A stretch of 64,000 bases of DNA from Mycolicibacterium aurum (GCA_900078775.1 LT549889.1:3286001-3350000); one strand, 5' to 3'. Numbered from the stretch's first letter, positions 1 to 11,536 are shown. Notes: a model not told the origin generated them from the letters alone. Made by a program: numbers and translations.

Positions 1-215
1 GCCATCCACCCGGTCGCCGGGATCAGGACGGCGACGGTCACCAGATAGGCCGAGATCGCCACGTTCACATCCACCGCGCCGACACCCAGCGAGTCGGCGA
101 TCAGCGGGATGGCCGGGGTGATGATCGTGGCGTCCAAGATCTCCATGAACATCGCGCCCGCGACCAGCAGGGCCATACCGCGCGGAAAGGTCGACGGAGT
201 CTGAGGCTCGGGCAC
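1..215 (-). CDS. MFS drug exporter, DHA2 (EmrB/QacA) type, N-terminal part only
   Basis: Seventy-one codons are visible before the window edge, starting at a GTG at 215 and running off at position 1. The peptide has a short polar leader, then a first hydrophobic helix carrying MEILDATII, the helix-1 pattern of 14-TM DHA2 proton-coupled multidrug exporters (typically L/I-D-x-T-I). A second helix follows (AYLVTVAVLIPATGWMA). A minus-strand TAGATT box lies at 227-222, six bases before the GTG, which supports this start and suggests a leaderless mRNA. The family exports drugs or lipids across the inner membrane; the substrate cannot be inferred from this fragment. Confidence 0.8.
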   Translation of the reverse strand, partial: MPEPQTPSTFPRGMALLVAGAMFMEILDATIITPAIPLIADSLGVGAVDVNVAISAYLVTVAVLIPATGWM

Positions 216-246
216 GGCAGGAATCTACTGCGAGATGCGCAAGTCG

Positions 247-738
247 CTAGACAGTGACCTCGTCGAGCTTCCCGGTCGCGACGTCGAAGATGAAGCCGCG
301 CAGCGACTCATGCTTGGTGACGAACGGGCTGGCCTCGATGCGGCGCAAGGACTGCCGCACGTCCTCTTCGATATCGGTGAACGACTCGGCGGCCCACTCC
401 GGCTTGATCCCGGTCTCGTCCTGGATGGAGCGTTTGAACTCGTCGTCGGTGAAGGTCAGCATGCCGCAGTCGGTGTGGTGGATCAGGATGATCTCCCTGG
501 TGCCGAGCAGCCGCTGGCTGATGGCCAGCGAGCGGATCTCGTCGTCGGTGACCACACCTCCGGCATTGCGGATCACGTGCGCCTCGCCGTCGCCGAGGCC
601 GAGGATCCGGTACACGTCCAGTCGGGCGTCCATGCAGGCGACGACGGCGACGTGCTTGCTCGGCGGCAACGGCAGCGGTCCGGTGAACGACTGCGCGTAC
701 ACCGCATTGTTGGCCAGGTACTGATCGGTGACAGACAT
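247..738 (-). CDS. Beta-class carbonic anhydrase (Rv1284-like)
   Basis: A 163-residue cytosolic enzyme interconverting CO2 and bicarbonate. The complete beta-class zinc site is visible: Cys35 in VACMDARL with Asp37 and Arg39, then His88 and Cys91 in HHTDCGM. Length and motif positions match the M. tuberculosis Rv1284 type. A minus-strand TAATCT hexamer at 751-746 lies seven bases before the ATG, pointing to a leaderless transcript. It is divergent from nothing close; the sensor kinase gene ends 78 bp upstream on the same strand. Bicarbonate supply for carboxylases and pH homeostasis are the known family roles. Confidence 0.95.
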   Translation of the reverse strand: MSVTDQYLANNAVYAQSFTGPLPLPPSKHVAVVACMDARLDVYRILGLGDGEAHVIRNAGGVVTDDEIRSLAISQRLLGTREIILIHHTDCGMLTFTDDEFKRSIQDETGIKPEWAAESFTDIEEDVRQSLRRIEASPFVTKHESLRGFIFDVATGKLDEVTV

Positions 739-816
739 AGGCGGCAGATTAGACCCGAATGCCGACGATCTGCACCCCCAGAATCACGGTGAGCCGATCC
801 CGTCCCGCGCGGGAAG

Positions 817-2340
817 TCAGGCCGGGTCGGCGGGCGGCAACGTGACGATGAACCGGGTATCGCCGGGCACACTGTGCAATTCGATGGTCCCGCCGTGGGC
901 CTTCACCACCGCGGCGACGATGGCCAGTCCCAGTCCGGTGCTGCCGCCGCGGCGCGACCTCGAGGAGTCACCGCGGGCGAACCGCTCGAAAACCTCGGGC
1001 TGCAACGCTTCCGGGATGCCCGGGCCGTCGTCGGCGACGGTCAGCACCGCCTCGCCGGTGTCGGCCACCGCGATCGAGGTGGTGACGGTGGTGCCGGCCG
1101 GGGTGTGCAACCGCGCGTTGGTGAGCAGATTGGTCAGCACCTGGTGCAGCCGGGCCTGATCGCCGGTGACCAGCACCGGGTCATCCGGCAGATCCAGCGT
1201 CCACTCGTAGTCGGGCCCCGCGGCGTGGGCGTCGCCGACAGCGTCGAGCACCACCCGCGCCAGGTCGACCGGCGTGCGCTCCAGCGGGCGCCCCTCGTCC
1301 AGGCGGGCCAGCAGCAGCATGTCCTCGACCAGGGCGGTGAGCCGCTGCGTCTCCGATTCCACCCGCCCGACCGCATGCGCGACATCCTCGGGCAGCTGCG
1401 CCCGATGACGCTGGGCCAGTTCGGTATAGCCGCGGATGGCGGCCAGCGGGGTGCGCAACTCGTGACTGGCGTCGGAGACGAACTGGCGCACCCGGGTCTC
1501 GCTGGCGTACCGGGCCGACAGCGCCGCGGCGATCCGGTCCAGCATCCGGTTCAGCGCCGAGCCCAGCCGGCCGACCTCGGTATGGGCGGAGGCCGGGTCG
1601 ACCGGCGCGATCGACGTCGGCAACCGCACCTCGCCCTTCTCCAGATCGAGATGGGCGACATCCCGGGCGGCCTCGGAAAGCCTTGCCAACGGCGCCAATT
1701 GGCGACGGATGGTCAAGACACCGATGGCGGTCGCCGCGACCAGCGCCACCGCCGCGATGATGCAGAACATCAGGAGGACAGACAGCAGGATGTCGTCGAC
1801 AAAGGTGGTGGGCAGGCCGATCACGATGGTCTGGGCGCCGCGGGTCGCCGGCCGCGCCACCACCCGGTAGCTGCCCAGCCCGTCCAACTGCACGCTGACC
1901 GGGGTGCGGGTGGCAGGGACCTCGGCGAGCTGGGCGGCCGCCGCGGCGCTGACCCGGGCGGTGGCGCCCTCGGCGGTGATGACCCCGGCGTCGACGGACC
2001 CGTCGCGCCGGATGACCGCGCCCACGGTGCGCACCTCCTGGCCGGGCGCGTTGAGGAATCCCGGGCCGGGGCCCTGTTCGAGGTCGAACGGGAAGCGCCT
2101 GGGCATACCGGGCGGCGGCATGTGCCCGGGCGGGAACGGCGGGAGGGACATCGGAGGCGGCGGGCGTTCCCCGATGGCGGCCGAGCGCTCGGCGGCGGCG
2201 AGCAGCTGGGAATCCAACTGGTGCATCAGGAATCGTTGCAGGGCGAACTCGGTGGCGACGCCGATCGACACGCAGACGAAGGCGAGCAGGGCGACCTGGG
2301 TGATCAGCAGTCGGGTGCGCAGCGACCAGGAGCGCGGCAT
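817..2340 (-). CDS. Sensor histidine kinase of a two-component system
   Basis: A 507-residue membrane kinase. A first transmembrane helix lies at about residues 9-30. An extracytoplasmic region with a striking Pro/Met-rich stretch (about residues 55-85) follows, then a second helix near 180-205, a HAMP linker, and the dimerisation/phosphoacceptor box DASHELRTPLAAIRGY with the phospho-His near residue 293. The ATPase domain shows an N box (NLLTNARLHT), a G1 box (DDGPGIP) and a G2 box (GLGLAI). The ATG at 2340 lies 4 bp after the response-regulator stop, so the two are co-transcribed and probably translationally coupled. Size and layout resemble TrcS of M. tuberculosis, but I cannot confirm orthology. 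The signal is unknown. Confidence 0.93.
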   Translation of the reverse strand: MPRSWSLRTRLLITQVALLAFVCVSIGVATEFALQRFLMHQLDSQLLAAAERSAAIGERPPPPMSLPPFPPGHMPPPGMPRRFPFDLEQGPGPGFLNAPGQEVRTVGAVIRRDGSVDAGVITAEGATARVSAAAAAQLAEVPATRTPVSVQLDGLGSYRVVARPATRGAQTIVIGLPTTFVDDILLSVLLMFCIIAAVALVAATAIGVLTIRRQLAPLARLSEAARDVAHLDLEKGEVRLPTSIAPVDPASAHTEVGRLGSALNRMLDRIAAALSARYASETRVRQFVSDASHELRTPLAAIRGYTELAQRHRAQLPEDVAHAVGRVESETQRLTALVEDMLLLARLDEGRPLERTPVDLARVVLDAVGDAHAAGPDYEWTLDLPDDPVLVTGDQARLHQVLTNLLTNARLHTPAGTTVTTSIAVADTGEAVLTVADDGPGIPEALQPEVFERFARGDSSRSRRGGSTGLGLAIVAAVVKAHGGTIELHSVPGDTRFIVTLPPADPA

Positions 2341-2344
2341 CGGA

Positions 2345-3088
2345 TCAGCGCGGCGGACGCAGGACGTAACCGGCACCCCGCAGGGTGTGGATCATCGGCT
2401 CTCGGCCGTTGTCGATCTTCTTGCGCAGATAGGAGACATACAGTTCGACGATGTTGGACCGGCCGCCGAAGTCGTAGCTCCACACCCGGTCCAGGATCTG
2501 GGCCTTGCTCAGCACCCGCTTGGCGTTGCGCATCATGAACCGCAGCAACTCGAATTCGGTGGCGGTCAGCGAGATCGGGTCACCGCCGCGGGTGACCTCG
2601 TGGCTGTCCTCGTCGAGGACGAGGTCGCCGACCACGAGCTGGGCGTCACCGGCGTCGTGGGCGACCCCGGTGCGCCGCAGCAGTGCGCGCAACCGCAGCA
2701 CCACCTCTTCGATGCTGAACGGTTTGGTGACATAGTCGTCGCCGCCGGCGGTCAGACCGGCGATGCGGTCCTCCACCGAGTCCTTGGCGGTCAGCAGCAG
2801 CAGCGGCAGCCCGGGCTGCAGTTCGCGCAGCCGGCGCAGCACGTCCAGACCGCTCATGTCCGGCAGCATGACGTCGAGCACCACGACGTCGGGTGGGTTG
2901 TGGCGGGCCAGTTCGATGGCGGTGGCGCCGTCGCCGGCGGTGGCGATGTCCCAGCCCTCGTAGCGCAACGCCATGGAGACCAGTTCAGCCAGCACCGGCT
3001 CGTCGTCGACGACGAGCACGTGGATCGGTTTACCGTCGGCCCGGTGCATCACGGCACGCGCCGGAGCCTCCTGCGCGTTGACTGTCAT
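2345..3088 (-). CDS. OmpR/PhoB-family response regulator
   Basis: A 247-residue DNA-binding regulator, partner of the kinase immediately downstream. The receiver domain has Asp28/Asp29, phosphoacceptor Asp72 (VVLDVMLPD), Thr100 and Lys122 (YVTKPF). The C-terminal winged helix contains LTATEFELLRFMM and the recognition-helix region SNIVELYVSYLRKKID, ending in HTLRGAGYVLRPPR. I chose the ATG at 3088 because AGGGG lies just upstream; in-frame starts further upstream add a non-conserved leader. The sequence is PhoP/TrcR-like, but the regulon is not apparent from the window. Confidence 0.94.
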   Translation of the reverse strand: MTVNAQEAPARAVMHRADGKPIHVLVVDDEPVLAELVSMALRYEGWDIATAGDGATAIELARHNPPDVVVLDVMLPDMSGLDVLRRLRELQPGLPLLLLTAKDSVEDRIAGLTAGGDDYVTKPFSIEEVVLRLRALLRRTGVAHDAGDAQLVVGDLVLDEDSHEVTRGGDPISLTATEFELLRFMMRNAKRVLSKAQILDRVWSYDFGGRSNIVELYVSYLRKKIDNGREPMIHTLRGAGYVLRPPR

Positions 3089-3216
3089 CCCCTCATTATC
3101 GGCGCGCCGTTGAGCGCGGACTGTGCCATTCCTATGCGGAAGCTGTGAATCGCCTTTCCCGCGCGTCACATCGGTCACACCGGCCGAGCATCGTTACCGA
3201 CCGCACGGTCCAGGTG

Positions 3217-3444
3217 TCACGGAGCCGGGACGATGGTGGTGGTGGTCGGGGTGTAGGTGGGTGGCTCCGCCGACAGCGTCGGCCCCTCGGTCGGCTCCTC
3301 GATGACCGGACCCGGCACCACGGGGTCGGGCAGCGCCGGATCCGCGCTGAAGGTGGTGCTCTGGACGACGGACACGCCGGTCATGGCCAGTACCGCACCG
3401 ACACCGGCGCCGGCGCACAGCAGCTTCACTCTGTTCGATGTCAT
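3217..3444 (-). CDS. Small Pro/Thr-rich exported protein, unknown function
   Basis: Seventy-five residues. A basic start (MTSNRVK) precedes a hydrophobic segment of about 20 residues (LLCAGAGVGAVLAMTGVSVV), followed by an extracellular Pro/Glu/Thr-rich tail ending PTTTTIVPAP. This is the layout of a signal-anchored or secreted peptide; there is no lipobox. It lies between the response regulator and the divergent opp operon. No domain is recognised, and it could be mycobacteria-specific. The hydrophobic segment and ordered Pro-rich tail make it more than a random open frame, but confidence is moderate. Confidence 0.6.
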   Translation of the reverse strand: MTSNRVKLLCAGAGVGAVLAMTGVSVVQSTTFSADPALPDPVVPGPVIEEPTEGPTLSAEPPTYTPTTTTIVPAP

Positions 3445-3564
3445 GCCGGCTGGGTTACCCGCACCCCGGCTGCGGAAACACCGGCGCGCCGGGACCCGCT
3501 CCCCCGCCAGTTCGGCGCCGATCTCATACCCTGTCCGAATGCAGCCCAGCAGCGGATCCACCGG

Positions 3565-4542
3565 ATGACCCGCTTCCTCGCGCGCCGGCTGCTCAACTAC
3601 GTGATCCTGCTGGCCCTGGCCTCGTTCCTGACGTTCACCCTGACGTCGCTCACCTTCTCCCCGCTGGACAGCCTGCTGGAGCGCAATCCGCGCCCCCCGC
3701 AGGCGGTGATCGACGCCAAGTTCGCCGAACTGAAACTCGATCAGCCGATCCCGGTGCGCTACGCGGACTGGGTCTCCGGGGCGGTCCGCGGAGATTTCGG
3801 CACCACCGTCGCCGGCCAGCCCGTCTCCGATGAGCTGTGGCGGCGGATCGGGGTGAGCCTGCGGCTGGTGCTCATCGGCTCGGTGGTCGGCACCCTGATC
3901 GGTGTGGTGGTCGGCGCCTGGGGCGCGGTGCGCCAGTACCGGCTGTCGGACCGGACCATCACCCTGGTCTCGCTACTGATCATCAGCGCCCCCACCTTCG
4001 TGATCGCCAACCTGCTGATCCTGGGTGCGCTGAAGGTCAACTCGATGCTCGGCATGCAGGTGTTCGAGTACACCGGGGAGAGTTCGGCCGACGCCGTCGG
4101 CGGCCGATGGAACCAGTTCGTCGACCGCGCCCAACATCTGGTGCTGCCGACGTTCACGCTGGCGCTGACGGCCATCGCCGGGTTCAGCCGCTACCAGCGC
4201 AACGCCATGCTCGACGTGCTGGGCCAGGACTTCATCCGTACCGCCCGCGCCAAGGGCCTGACCCGCCGCCAGGCCCTGTTCAAACACGGCCTGCGCACCG
4301 CGCTGATCCCGATGGCCACCCTGTTCGCCTACAGCGTGGGCGGGCTGTTCACCGGCGCGGTGTTCGTGGAGAAGATCTTCGGCTGGCACGGCATGGGCGA
4401 GTGGGTGGTGCAGGGCATCAACAGTCAGGACACCAACATCGTCGTGGCCATCACCGTCTTCACCGGCGTGACGATCCTGCTGGCCGGTCTGCTGTCCGAC
4501 GTCATCTACGCCGCGCTGGACCCCCGGGTGCGTGTGCGATGA
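3565..4542 (+). CDS. oppB: Peptide ABC importer permease OppB
   Basis: A 325-residue integral membrane permease, same length as M. tuberculosis OppB (Rv1283c). It has an N-terminal TM helix (RFLARRLLNYVILLALASFLTF) and the conserved IDxK-like region of DppB/OppB proteins. The cytoplasmic EAA loop (YQRNAMLDVLGQDFIRTARAKGL) couples to the ATPase. Five or six further hydrophobic helices follow. It is the first gene of the opp operon on the plus strand; oppC starts 28 bp after its stop. With OppC it forms the translocation channel for oligopeptides; in M. tuberculosis this system imports peptides such as glutathione and bradykinin (literature knowledge). Confidence 0.95.
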   Translation: MTRFLARRLLNYVILLALASFLTFTLTSLTFSPLDSLLERNPRPPQAVIDAKFAELKLDQPIPVRYADWVSGAVRGDFGTTVAGQPVSDELWRRIGVSLRLVLIGSVVGTLIGVVVGAWGAVRQYRLSDRTITLVSLLIISAPTFVIANLLILGALKVNSMLGMQVFEYTGESSADAVGGRWNQFVDRAQHLVLPTFTLALTAIAGFSRYQRNAMLDVLGQDFIRTARAKGLTRRQALFKHGLRTALIPMATLFAYSVGGLFTGAVFVEKIFGWHGMGEWVVQGINSQDTNIVVAITVFTGVTILLAGLLSDVIYAALDPRVRVR

Positions 4543-4570
4543 GCGCTTGCGTGAAGAGCCGAGGAGCCCG

Positions 4571-5448
4571 GTGACCGACACCTCGTACAAGTTCGTCTCC
4601 CGGCGCTCCCTGGTGCTGCGCCGGTTCCTGCGCAACCGGCCGGCGGTGGTCTCGGCCGTCGTCCTGGCGCTGCTGTTCGCGGCCGCCTGGCTGCTGCCCC
4701 CGCTACTGCCCTACTCGCACACCGATATCGACTACTACGCGTTGCAGCAGCCACCCAGCGCCGAGCACTGGTTCGGCACCAACGCGATCGGCCAGGACCT
4801 GCTGGCCCAGATGGTCCGGGGGATGCAGAAGTCCCTGCTGATCGGTGTGTGCGTCGCATTCATCTCGACGATCATCGCCGCCACCGTCGGCGCGGTGGCC
4901 GGTTACTTCGGCGGCTGGCGGGACCGGACGCTGATGTGGATCGTGGACCTGCTGCTGGTGGTGCCCAGCTTCCTGCTCATCGCCATCATCACCCCGCGCA
5001 CCCGCGAGTCCGGCAGCATCCTGTGGCTGATCGTGCTGCTGTCGGCGTTCAGCTGGATGATCAGCTCGCGCATCGTCCGCGGCATGACAATGTCCCTGCG
5101 GGAGCGCGAATTCGTCGCCGCGGCCCGGTACATGGGTGTGCCGAACCGGCGGATCATCGTCCGCCACATCGTGCCCAACGTGGCGTCCATCCTGATCATC
5201 GACACCGCGCTGAACGTCGGCCTGGCCATCCTGGCCGAGACCGGACTGAGCTTCCTCGGTTTCGGGGTGCAACCGCCGGACGTGTCGCTGGGCACGTTGA
5301 TCGCGGACGGCACCCGATCGCTGACGACCTTCCCCTGGGTGTTTCTGTTCCCGGCCGGGGTGCTGGTGCTGATCGTGTTGTGTGCCAACCTCATCGGCGA
5401 CGGACTACGCGACGCGCTGGATCCCTCGGCCCGGCCGGGCAGGCGCCG

Positions 5449-5452
<4 letters not shown>
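4571..5452 (+). CDS. oppC: Peptide ABC importer permease OppC
   Basis: A 293-residue permease partner of OppB. An N-terminal cytoplasmic tail ([16 protein letters not shown]) precedes TM1. The OppC-type periplasmic segment contains [19 protein letters not shown], and the EAA loop reads [24 protein letters not shown]. The GTG at 4571 is preceded by GAGGAG at 4561-4566 with 4-nt spacing; an in-frame GTG at 4532 overlapping oppB is less likely because it lacks such a site. Its TGA overlaps the oppD ATG (ATGA), implying coupled translation. Confidence 0.95.
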
Positions 5453-7284
<1,832 letters not shown>

Positions 7285-7295
7285 AGTCTGAGCGC

Positions 7296-8963
7296 ATGAG
7301 TGCGATATCGCGTCTGCTCGCGGTGGGTGCAGCGGTGGCGCTGACCCTGACCGGTTGTTCCAGCACCGAGACCTCGATCCCGTCGGCCGGGGGTAACGCC
7401 GAGATCGGGGCGACCGCCGATATCAACCCGCAGGACCCGGCGACCTTGGCGCAGGGCGGCAATCTGCGTCTCCCGCTGACCGGCTTCCCGCCGAACTTCA
7501 ACTATCTGCACATCGACGGCAACCTCGGCGAACTGGGCAAGCTGCTGCGCGCCACCCTGCCGCGCGCGTTCGTCATCAAGCCCGACGGTGAGATGACGGT
7601 CAACAGCGACTACTTCACCAGCGTCGAACTGACCAGCACCGACCCGCAGGTGGTCACCTACACGATCAACCCGAAGGCCGTGTGGTCGGACGGCACGCCG
7701 ATCACCTGGGCGGACATGGCCGCCCAGATCCACGCCACCAGCGGTAAGGACAAGCGGTTCCTGTTCGCCTCCCCCAACGGCAGCGAGCGGGTCGCCTCGG
7801 TCACCCAGGGGGTCGACGAACGACAGGCCGTCATCACCTTCGACCGGCACTTCGCCGATTGGCGGGGCATGTTCGCCGGCAACGCCATGCTGGCACCGAA
7901 GGCGGTCACCTCGGATCCCGAGGCGTTCAACCGGGGCTTCCTCAACGGGCCCTCGATGTCCGCGGGCCCGTTCGAGGTCACCACCGTGGACCGCGCCGCA
8001 CAGCGAATCATCTTGACCCGCAACCCGAAATGGTGGGGCGCACCGCCGCTGCTGGACTCGATCACCTACACGGTGCTCGATGACGCCGCCGTCATCCCGG
8101 CGCTGCAGAACAACGCCCTGGACTCGGCCGGGCTGGCCTCGCTGGACGATCTGGAGAACGCCCGGCGCACACCCGGGGTGACCATCCGCCGCGCCCCGGC
8201 CCCCAACTGGTACCACCTGACGATCAACGGCAACGAGGGCGCGATCCTGTCCGATTCCGGCCTGCGCACCGCGGTGATGAAGGGCCTGGACCGCCAGGCC
8301 ATCGCCGCGGTGACCCAGCGCGGACTGGTGGACAACCCGACGGCGTTGAACAATCACATCTACCTGGCCGGCCAGGAGGGCTACCAGGACAACAGCATCC
8401 CGTTCGATCCGGAGGCCGCCAAGCGCGAACTCGACGAGCTCGGCTGGGTGCAGAACGGCCAGTTCCGGGAGAAGGACGGCAAGCCGCTCAAGATCCGCAA
8501 CGTCTTCTACGACGGGCAGAGCACCCGCGCGGTCGCCCAGATCGCGCAGAACCAGCTGGCCCAGATCGGGGTGAACCTGGAGCTGATCCCGGCACCCGGC
8601 GGATCGCTGTTCCCCGACTACGTCACCATCGGCAACTTCGATGTGGCCCAGTTCGCCTGGGGCGGTGACGCTTTTCCGTTGGCCAGCCTCACCCAGATCT
8701 ACGCCTCGGCCGGTGAGAGCAACTACGGCAAGGTCGGCAGCGCCCAGATCGACGCCAAGATCGAAGAGGTGCTGTCCGAACTGGAGCCGGCCAAGGCCCG
8801 CGAGCTGGCCAATGAGCTGGACAAGATGATCTGGGCCGAGGGGCACAGCCTGCCGCTGTTCCAGGCGCCCGGCAACATCGCCATCCGCAGCAATCTGGCG
8901 AACTACGGGCCCACCGGCATCGGCGACATCAACTACTCGACGATCGGCTTCATGAAACCCTGA
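7296..8963 (+). CDS. oppA: Periplasmic peptide-binding lipoprotein OppA
   Basis: A 555-residue solute-binding protein (SBP family 5) that captures peptides for OppBCD. The N-terminus is a lipoprotein signal peptide ending in the lipobox LTGC with lipidated Cys21. The mature part carries the family-5 features, including YTINPKAVWSDGTPITWADM and the C-terminal LANELDKMIWAEGHSLPLFQ. It starts 11 bp after the oppD stop. Its 3' end overlaps the convergent hydrolase gene by 14 bp (8950-8963). Confidence 0.95.
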   Translation: MSAISRLLAVGAAVALTLTGCSSTETSIPSAGGNAEIGATADINPQDPATLAQGGNLRLPLTGFPPNFNYLHIDGNLGELGKLLRATLPRAFVIKPDGEMTVNSDYFTSVELTSTDPQVVTYTINPKAVWSDGTPITWADMAAQIHATSGKDKRFLFASPNGSERVASVTQGVDERQAVITFDRHFADWRGMFAGNAMLAPKAVTSDPEAFNRGFLNGPSMSAGPFEVTTVDRAAQRIILTRNPKWWGAPPLLDSITYTVLDDAAVIPALQNNALDSAGLASLDDLENARRTPGVTIRRAPAPNWYHLTINGNEGAILSDSGLRTAVMKGLDRQAIAAVTQRGLVDNPTALNNHIYLAGQEGYQDNSIPFDPEAAKRELDELGWVQNGQFREKDGKPLKIRNVFYDGQSTRAVAQIAQNQLAQIGVNLELIPAPGGSLFPDYVTIGNFDVAQFAWGGDAFPLASLTQIYASAGESNYGKVGSAQIDAKIEEVLSELEPAKARELANELDKMIWAEGHSLPLFQAPGNIAIRSNLANYGPTGIGDINYSTIGFMKP

Positions 8964-10224
8964 TCCGGGACACCAGCCGCGGTACCGCCGCGGGCAGCGT
9001 CGACTCGAGCGCGGCCGCGGCGGTCACCACCGTGATCGCCGCCCGCACAAGCGGATTGACGGGCAGCCGGTCCAGTTCGGTCTCGCGTTCGGCCAGCGTG
9101 CCCAGCAGCCCGATACGCAACGCCCCGATGACCTCCAGGGCTGCTCGCTCCCGGGTGTCGAGCACGCTGTGCCCGGCCGACGGCAGGGTGACCAGGGTGG
9201 CCCCGGGAATCAGACCGGCCACCTGCCGGGCCACCGCCGGCGGCGTGGTGAGATCACGGCCGCCGGACAACACCGCGGTGGGCCAACCGAATCGGGGCAT
9301 CTCCGCGGTCAGGTCGAACGGTTCCTTCTCGAATTCCAGATCAGGGTCGTGGATATCGCGCAGCACCAGTGACGGGTCCAGCGGCAGCCCGTCCGGCTCA
9401 CCGGCGAAGTTCAGTTCCCGGAAGGCGATTCGCGACACCAGATCGTCCTCGTGCCGGTAGGGGGCCTTGCGCAGACCGATGCGCAGCGCCCGGCCCAACC
9501 CGTCCCACACCAGCGTCCGCCCGCGCAGCAACAGCTCGAGCTGACGGTCGAGCAGCCGGGTACCGCCGTACTCGTAGACCAGTCCGGCAACCTGGGCCGA
9601 ACCGTCCAGCGTCATCCCCTCGTCGGCCAGCTTGCGCACCTTGACCGCCAGGTCCGGGGTGTCCTCGGCGGCTCCGGTGGCGCCGGTGGGGCCGTCCCAG
9701 AGCAGCTCGCGGATGGCGGTGCGGATCTCGTCGATGTCACCGGCCGAGAGCACCGGGGAGTCCAGCACCATCCCGGCGACGCGGCCGGGGTGACGCACGC
9801 CGACCCCGGCGGCGATGTAGGAGCCGTACGAGCTGCCGTAGATGTGCGCGGTCTGTACACCGGCGTCGTCGAGCACCGCGGCGATGTCGTCGACGACCTG
9901 TTTGACGGTGATCGCCTCGGGTGGCAGATCGGCACCGGCGTCGTCGTGCCGGGACAGCCCGACACCTCGGTGCTCGACCATGATCACATCGCAGCCCGCC
10001 GCGGCCGCGTGCCGGCGGAAGGCCCGGTAGGGCGCGACCGAGGCCAGTCCGGGCCCGCCCGGGATGACCACCACCGGATGCGCCGATTTCCGGCCGACCC
10101 GCACGTAGTACAGGTCGAACAGCTGCTCCCCGCCACGGGTCACCGGCCGGCGGACGGGACGCACACCGGGCAGAGCAGCCAGTTTGTCGTGCGCCCGGCG
10201 ACGTTTGGCGGACATGGTCATCAC
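8950..10224 (-). CDS. Alpha/beta hydrolase, proline-iminopeptidase (S33)-like
   Basis: About 424 residues from a GTG at 10224; ATGs at 10221 and 10215 are equally possible starts. Visible catalytic features are the oxyanion HGGP-like element VIPGGPG and the nucleophile elbow GSSYG with Ser near residue 132. An acid region LSGGRDLTTPP and catalytic His in SAGHSVLD complete the triad. This pattern fits S33 peptidases and related esterases such as proline iminopeptidase; the substrate is unknown. No signal peptide is seen. It is convergent with oppA and overlaps its end. It is not part of the M. tuberculosis opp neighbourhood as I recall it, so it looks like a lineage insertion. Confidence 0.88.
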   Translation of the reverse strand: MMTMSAKRRRAHDKLAALPGVRPVRRPVTRGGEQLFDLYYVRVGRKSAHPVVVIPGGPGLASVAPYRAFRRHAAAAGCDVIMVEHRGVGLSRHDDAGADLPPEAITVKQVVDDIAAVLDDAGVQTAHIYGSSYGSYIAAGVGVRHPGRVAGMVLDSPVLSAGDIDEIRTAIRELLWDGPTGATGAAEDTPDLAVKVRKLADEGMTLDGSAQVAGLVYEYGGTRLLDRQLELLLRGRTLVWDGLGRALRIGLRKAPYRHEDDLVSRIAFRELNFAGEPDGLPLDPSLVLRDIHDPDLEFEKEPFDLTAEMPRFGWPTAVLSGGRDLTTPPAVARQVAGLIPGATLVTLPSAGHSVLDTRERAALEVIGALRIGLLGTLAERETELDRLPVNPLVRAAITVVTAAAALESTLPAAVPRLVSRIRVS

Positions 10225-10324
10225 CGCTCATTGTGCCCCGCTCGGCGGCCCACGGCACTGCCGGATCCGGCTTAGGTTCGCGGTGATCGCAAGCAGTGCG
10301 TCCAGCGGACTCCCGTCAGTAGAA

Positions 10325-11536
10325 ATGATCGACATGACCACCGTCGAGAACACCAACGCGATCCTGCCGGGAACACCGGAGTGGAAGGATCTACTGCACA
10401 CCATCGGATCTGGATCGAAGGATCGAGATCTCAACGACGAGAATCCCTTTGACCAGGTCGCCGCGCTCAAGCGGGCCGGTTTCGGCACCCTGCGGCTGCC
10501 CGTCGAGTACGGCGGTGCAGGACTGACTGTGCCGCAGCTGTTTTCCGCGGTGATCGACGTCGCGCAGGCCGATCCGATCGTCGCGCACATCTTCCGCGCG
10601 CACTTCTGGTTCGTCGAGGAGCGGCTGCGCTCACGCTCGCAGAAGTGGCTGGACCTGGTGTCGGCGGGAAAGATCTTCGGCAACGCCTTCAGCGAAAAGG
10701 GGTCGGCGGCCGTCGGTAGCCTGGTGTTCAACACCCGGTTGCTGCCAAGCCCGACCGGGGGGTTCCGGCTGGACGGGGCGAAGTACTACAGCACCGGCAC
10801 GCTGTTCTCCGACTACCTGACCGTCACCGCGACCACCGACCACGACTCGGTGACCACCGTGGTGGTGCCCGCCGACCGCGCCGGGGTGACGATCATCGAC
10901 GACTGGGACGGCTTCGGGCAGCGCCGCACCGGCACCGGGACCACCACCTTCACCGGGGTGGCCGTCGCCGAGGACGAGGTGCTCAGCGACAGTCCCTATG
11001 ACGCCGAACCGGTCCCCACGGTCCAGTACGCCTCGCTGCAGCTCTACATCCACGCGGTGGTCGCGGGCGTGCTGGCCAATGTGGTCGACGACGGGGTGCA
11101 GCTGCTGCGCTCCCGGGAGCGCAGCTTCAGCCACGCCCTGGCCGAGCGGCCCACCGAGGATCCGCTGCTGCAGCGTCAGCTCGGCGAGCTGGCCTCGGTG
11201 GCCTACATCGCCCGGGCCGCGGTGCTCGACGCCGCCGCGGCGATCGCCGCGGCGAACGACTCCGAGGTCGACGGGGTGCCGGACGCCGGACTGGCCGCCG
11301 AGGCGCAGCTGAAGGTGGCCAAGGTGAAGGTGCACCTCGACGATGTCGCCCCGATCGCGGCCACCCGGCTGCTCGAGCTCGGCGGGGCCAGCGCGTCGAG
11401 CCGGCAACGGAACCTGGACCGGCACTGGCGCAACATCCGCACCATCACGCTGCACAACCCGGTCGGCCTCAAGGCCCGGGTGATCGGGCAGAACCTGCTG
11501 CACGGCACCCCGGTCCCTGCCAACGCCTACTTCTGA
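10325..11536 (+). CDS. Acyl-CoA-dehydrogenase-like flavin monooxygenase (DszC/SfnC type)
   Basis: A 403-residue protein of the acyl-CoA dehydrogenase fold. The N-terminal helical part contains GTLRLPVEYGGAGLTVPQLF. The beta domain has FRLDGAKYYSTGTLFSDY, followed by DDWDGFGQRRTGTGTTTF, then the C-terminal helical bundle with LLELGGASASSRQRNLDRHWRNIRT. The H-W-R-N-x-R-T ending with an immediately following THNP-like HNP is typical of FMNH2-dependent DszC/SfnC monooxygenases in organosulfur use rather than true acyl-CoA dehydrogenases; the syntenic M. tuberculosis gene is Rv1279-like in position only. ATG at 10334 is an alternative start; no strong ribosome site precedes either. Confidence 0.82.
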   Translation: MIDMTTVENTNAILPGTPEWKDLLHTIGSGSKDRDLNDENPFDQVAALKRAGFGTLRLPVEYGGAGLTVPQLFSAVIDVAQADPIVAHIFRAHFWFVEERLRSRSQKWLDLVSAGKIFGNAFSEKGSAAVGSLVFNTRLLPSPTGGFRLDGAKYYSTGTLFSDYLTVTATTDHDSVTTVVVPADRAGVTIIDDWDGFGQRRTGTGTTTFTGVAVAEDEVLSDSPYDAEPVPTVQYASLQLYIHAVVAGVLANVVDDGVQLLRSRERSFSHALAERPTEDPLLQRQLGELASVAYIARAAVLDAAAAIAAANDSEVDGVPDAGLAAEAQLKVAKVKVHLDDVAPIAATRLLELGGASASSRQRNLDRHWRNIRTITLHNPVGLKARVIGQNLLHGTPVPANAYF